This document shows positions 60,901-64,000 of a DNA stretch of 64,000 bases, piece after piece. Positions within the stretch are counted from its first letter, which is position 1. The number at the start of each line of letters is the position of its first letter. The translations under genes and the position numbers were made by a program. The stretch is taken from the NCBI RefSeq assembly GCF_002865645.1, contig NW_020194588.1, positions 1,036,092-1,100,091 on the forward strand, read 5' to 3'. The notes beneath the pieces are model-generated. The model saw only the letters and a list, made by a program, of their open reading frames with translations. It did not search any database and had not been told where the DNA came from. Source of the stretch: Hyaloscypha bicolor E (taxonomy: Eukaryota; Ascomycota; Leotiomycetes; Helotiales; Hyaloscyphaceae).

Positions 60901-63900
60901 GTATTATATATAACTAGAATTTCTATAAAAGAAACTATTAATAATAAAATATTATAGATAATTCTAGCTTTATTTTTATTCTATATTATTTTATAAGTTT
61001 CTTTAAATAAATTATTATAAAATAAGGAATTATTAGAAGATATTTACTCGGTTTCTAGAAAAGTTTAGTATAAGCTCTTACTCGAAACTATAATATCTAA
61101 TTCGGATTTGCCTATAAAGCTACCTTTAGTTATAAGTAAAGTTTTATAATATATATTTTAATATAAGGCACTTTTAATATCTCTTGGCTTCTAATTACTA
61201 GAGCTAGTAAAACTAACTTCTAATTATTTACTATAATTAGAGAATAATAATTTCTTTCTTATAAGAAAGTAATTTATATTACTTTCTAGCTTCTAATATT
61301 TCTTAAGCTAGCTATTCTTTTTCAAATTTCTTTTAGTCTAAATATCTTATTTAAAGTATTTTATAGGCTATTTTTTGTTTTAAATCTAATATATAATTGG
61401 ATTAATACTATTATTAGTAATACTATTTATTACTAGCTAGCTAAATATATTTTTAAAAGCCGAGTATATAATAAATATTTATAGTTACTTTTAATAGTAC
61501 TTGACTAGTATATAAACGAATAGTTCTTTAGATTCTTATATTTGTTTTCGTTTTTAATTCTTATCTTATAAAGAGGCTAATAGATTTTATAGAAACTTGA
61601 CTTAAATTAGATTTATAGTATAGTAAAATAAAAGTAATATATCTCTTTACTAGAAGTATTACTAGTTAAAGAAAAAAGTAAATATTTGGGTTTAGTATTT
61701 GAATTCTTAGATAGAATTCGTTTTTTATAGTATTATAAATATATGCTTTTATAAAAAGAAGATTATAGTTACTTTTTCTTAATATCTTATAGCTATATTT
61801 CTATTAATAATTAGTTAAAGTAAATAATAGTATAAATAGCTTCTTTATTTTTGTTTTTTTAATATAAAGTATTATTATCTAACTTTTTAAATATTTTAGT
61901 TTACTTAATATAGAGCTATATTAACTAGAAAAAAAAGAAATAATAAATAAACTTACATTATTACTAGAATTAATAAATAGAAATAGACGGAAGAATTAGA
62001 GAGTATAAGTAAAGAATAATAGGTAATAAATATACTAGAGTTTTAGGATATAATAATAATTATTACTATTTTTATTATTTTATAAACTAGTATTTCCTTT
62101 CCCGGAATTACTTATACCTAAAACTAGTTTATTAAGAATATAGGAATTAAGCTAAATTAGCTCAATATTAGTACTAGAAATACTAATTATAAATAGAAGA
62201 AAAAGTTGGAATTATAATAAAGACTAACTAGCTTTAAATATTATTTAGTAACTATTTTTAATAAAGATTAGTTAGAGAATTAGTAATATCTTTACTTGCT
62301 TTATTTCCTGAATTAAAACTTAAAGTAAGCTTGGGAAATCTTTTAGTACTATATTATATAAAGATTTATACTAATCTAAAAGTATTTTATTTATTAGTAT
62401 ATAGAATAGCCTATTTTATAGCCTAATTTATAAGGCTTAGTAAGGCTAGTAATAATTTGAGTTACTAATTTTAATATAGAATTATATCTATATTATATTT
62501 CTTTATCTAGTAAAATATAGTTTATATTAGTAGAGAAATCTAGCTTAATATAAAAAAGTAATAGATAACTAATAAGTTTTTAAGTAAAGATATAACTTTC
62601 TAGTTTAGGCCAGGCCTTCTTACTAGTATAAACTATATTTTACTAGATAAAGAAATAATATTTCCTAGTTCTAGCTCTTTATATATTAGCTACTTTTCTT
62701 TACTAAATTAAAGTAGCTATTATTATATTAATATAAATAGAAGTATTCTTATTACTTTTTAATAATAGAATATAAAATATAAAGATCTTTTATTACTTTT
62801 ATAAAGTAGTAATTTTAACTATAATCTAGCTTTTAGCTTTATTAGTAATAAAATCGAATTTTAAGCCTATCTATTTTCTAATAAGTTCTTAAATAATCTC
62901 AATTCTCTATTTACTAAACTAGTTCTAAATATAGCCTAATCTAATATTACTAAACTAAAGAATAAGAAGTATTATACTAATAAAGATTATATATATAATA
63001 ATAATATAAGTATATTTAAATATAAGAACTATAAAATACTAATAAAATAAATTTTACTTTAATTATTACTAGTATTAACTCTTTTATTACTATTTCTAAT
63101 TAAAAAACTAAAGTTTTAAAGAATATAGCTCGGAGTAAAAGTAATAGTAATACTAAATATCTAATATTTAATTAATTTCATTTAAATTAAGCCTTATTAT
63201 TTATATTTATTTTATAGAAAAGATAAATAAAGCTTTCTATTTTAATAATTAATTCTAAATAGTTTTATTACTTAAATAAGAGATTTATATATAGTTATAT
63301 TTCTATAAGGAAATATATTAAAGTTTTTCTTAGCTATAAATTACTATTATTAAAGAATATAACTATTAGAGTCTTCTAATATTATTTTAATTATAGTATA
63401 TAGTATCTAGCTATTTATAATTCATTATTTCAAATATTTAGTCTAAGAATTCGTTCTATAATTTCGGCTTAATAATAATATATTTAAACTAAAATATAGA
63501 AGTAATAATAGGCTTAATAATTATCCAGAATTATAAGTAATATATTATAAACTTCTAGTCTATAATTCCAGTTATAATATTACTATTCTTTAATATTATA
63601 ATATTAGTTAGCCCAAAATTAGTATAATATAAAATAAAGAAAGTATTAATATTAGAAGAAAATTTAGCTAATATATTTGTTTTATAGATTATAATATTCT
63701 CTAATAAAAATAAATTAAATATTCTGGGTAATTATATTAAATAGAATTATTATATATTTTCTATTAGTTATAGTTTAAAAATACTATATTTAATAATAGT
63801 TCCAAAGTAAAATAATATTTTTATAATAAATATAATATAGTATTATATAATATTTTCTATAATTTATATATATTAGCTTAAAAATAATTAAGGCTATATC

Positions 63901-64000
63901 TTTTCTAATATTTGTCTAGTTACTTGTTTTATTATAAGAAAGATTTAATTAAGGTCTTAATTAATCCAGAAATAAATAACTTCTAGTATAGATATATCTA
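57901..64000. other. AT-rich RIP-degraded repeat sequence, unidentified
   Basis: There are patches of coding-like + frame (about 62.9-64.0 kb) interrupted by TAG/TAA, and no LTR pair, TIR or known domain that I could see. A copy of the minisatellite word (AAGATTTATACTAATCTAAA) appears near 62360. The stretch continues past the window end, so elements may be truncated here. Confidence 0.4.

Overview
The window reads as a filamentous ascomycete (Pezizomycotina) chromosome with a two-speed, bipartite layout. Reasons: short GT-AG introns of 42-75 nt, a fungal-rhodopsin-type membrane protein, fungal Gypsy and Copia retroelements, and very AT-rich repeat blocks in which homologous copies differ almost only by C-to-T and G-to-A changes, mostly at CpA/TpG. 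In-frame stops in the old genes are nearly always TAA/TAG where CAA, CAG or TGG is expected. That is the signature of repeat-induced point mutation (RIP).

Layout. 1-348: end of a base-balanced region with no supported gene. 357-19892: one nested transposon block. The outer unit is a hAT DNA transposon with 18-bp terminal inverted repeats, an 8-bp target duplication and a degraded transposase on the + strand. It also carries, just inside its right end, a RIP-broken histone H3-family gene. Inside it sits a 13.1-kb Ty3/Gypsy element (1538-14678, minus strand) with gag, pol and a large extra ORF in the position where env lies in retroviruses. 19893-30590: base-balanced gene island. It holds relics (a possible transcription-factor fragment, a GH3 beta-glucosidase 3' end cut by an LTR-like sequence, a small inverted-repeat element), then three intact genes: a seven-helix rhodopsin-fold membrane protein (+), the DEAD-box helicase Dbp6 (-), and the GPI-anchor glycosyltransferase PIG-A/Spt14 (+). 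The last two are divergent and share a 252-bp promoter.

30590-64000: AT-rich again. It holds a miniature LTR element (TRIM) at 30939-31656, a complete Copia element (33301-39625, minus) with 271-bp LTRs and 5-bp target duplication, an LTR element (39856-47785) split by a nested Gypsy element (41090-47218, +), a second TRIM (48125-48852), a third Gypsy relic (about 48860-52200, +) split by a solo TRIM LTR, and about 12 kb of degraded sequence with long unrecognised reading frames.

The most notable observations are: (1) the histone H3 gene as apparent cargo of a hAT transposon; (2) a 36-bp palindrome of fixed length that recurs in unrelated retroelement families, once in frame inside a pol gene; (3) the extra ORF of roughly 900 codons in the Gypsy element; (4) a Copia element whose two halves and two LTRs were mutated to very different degrees. 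All calls come from reading the sequence by eye; no database search was run.
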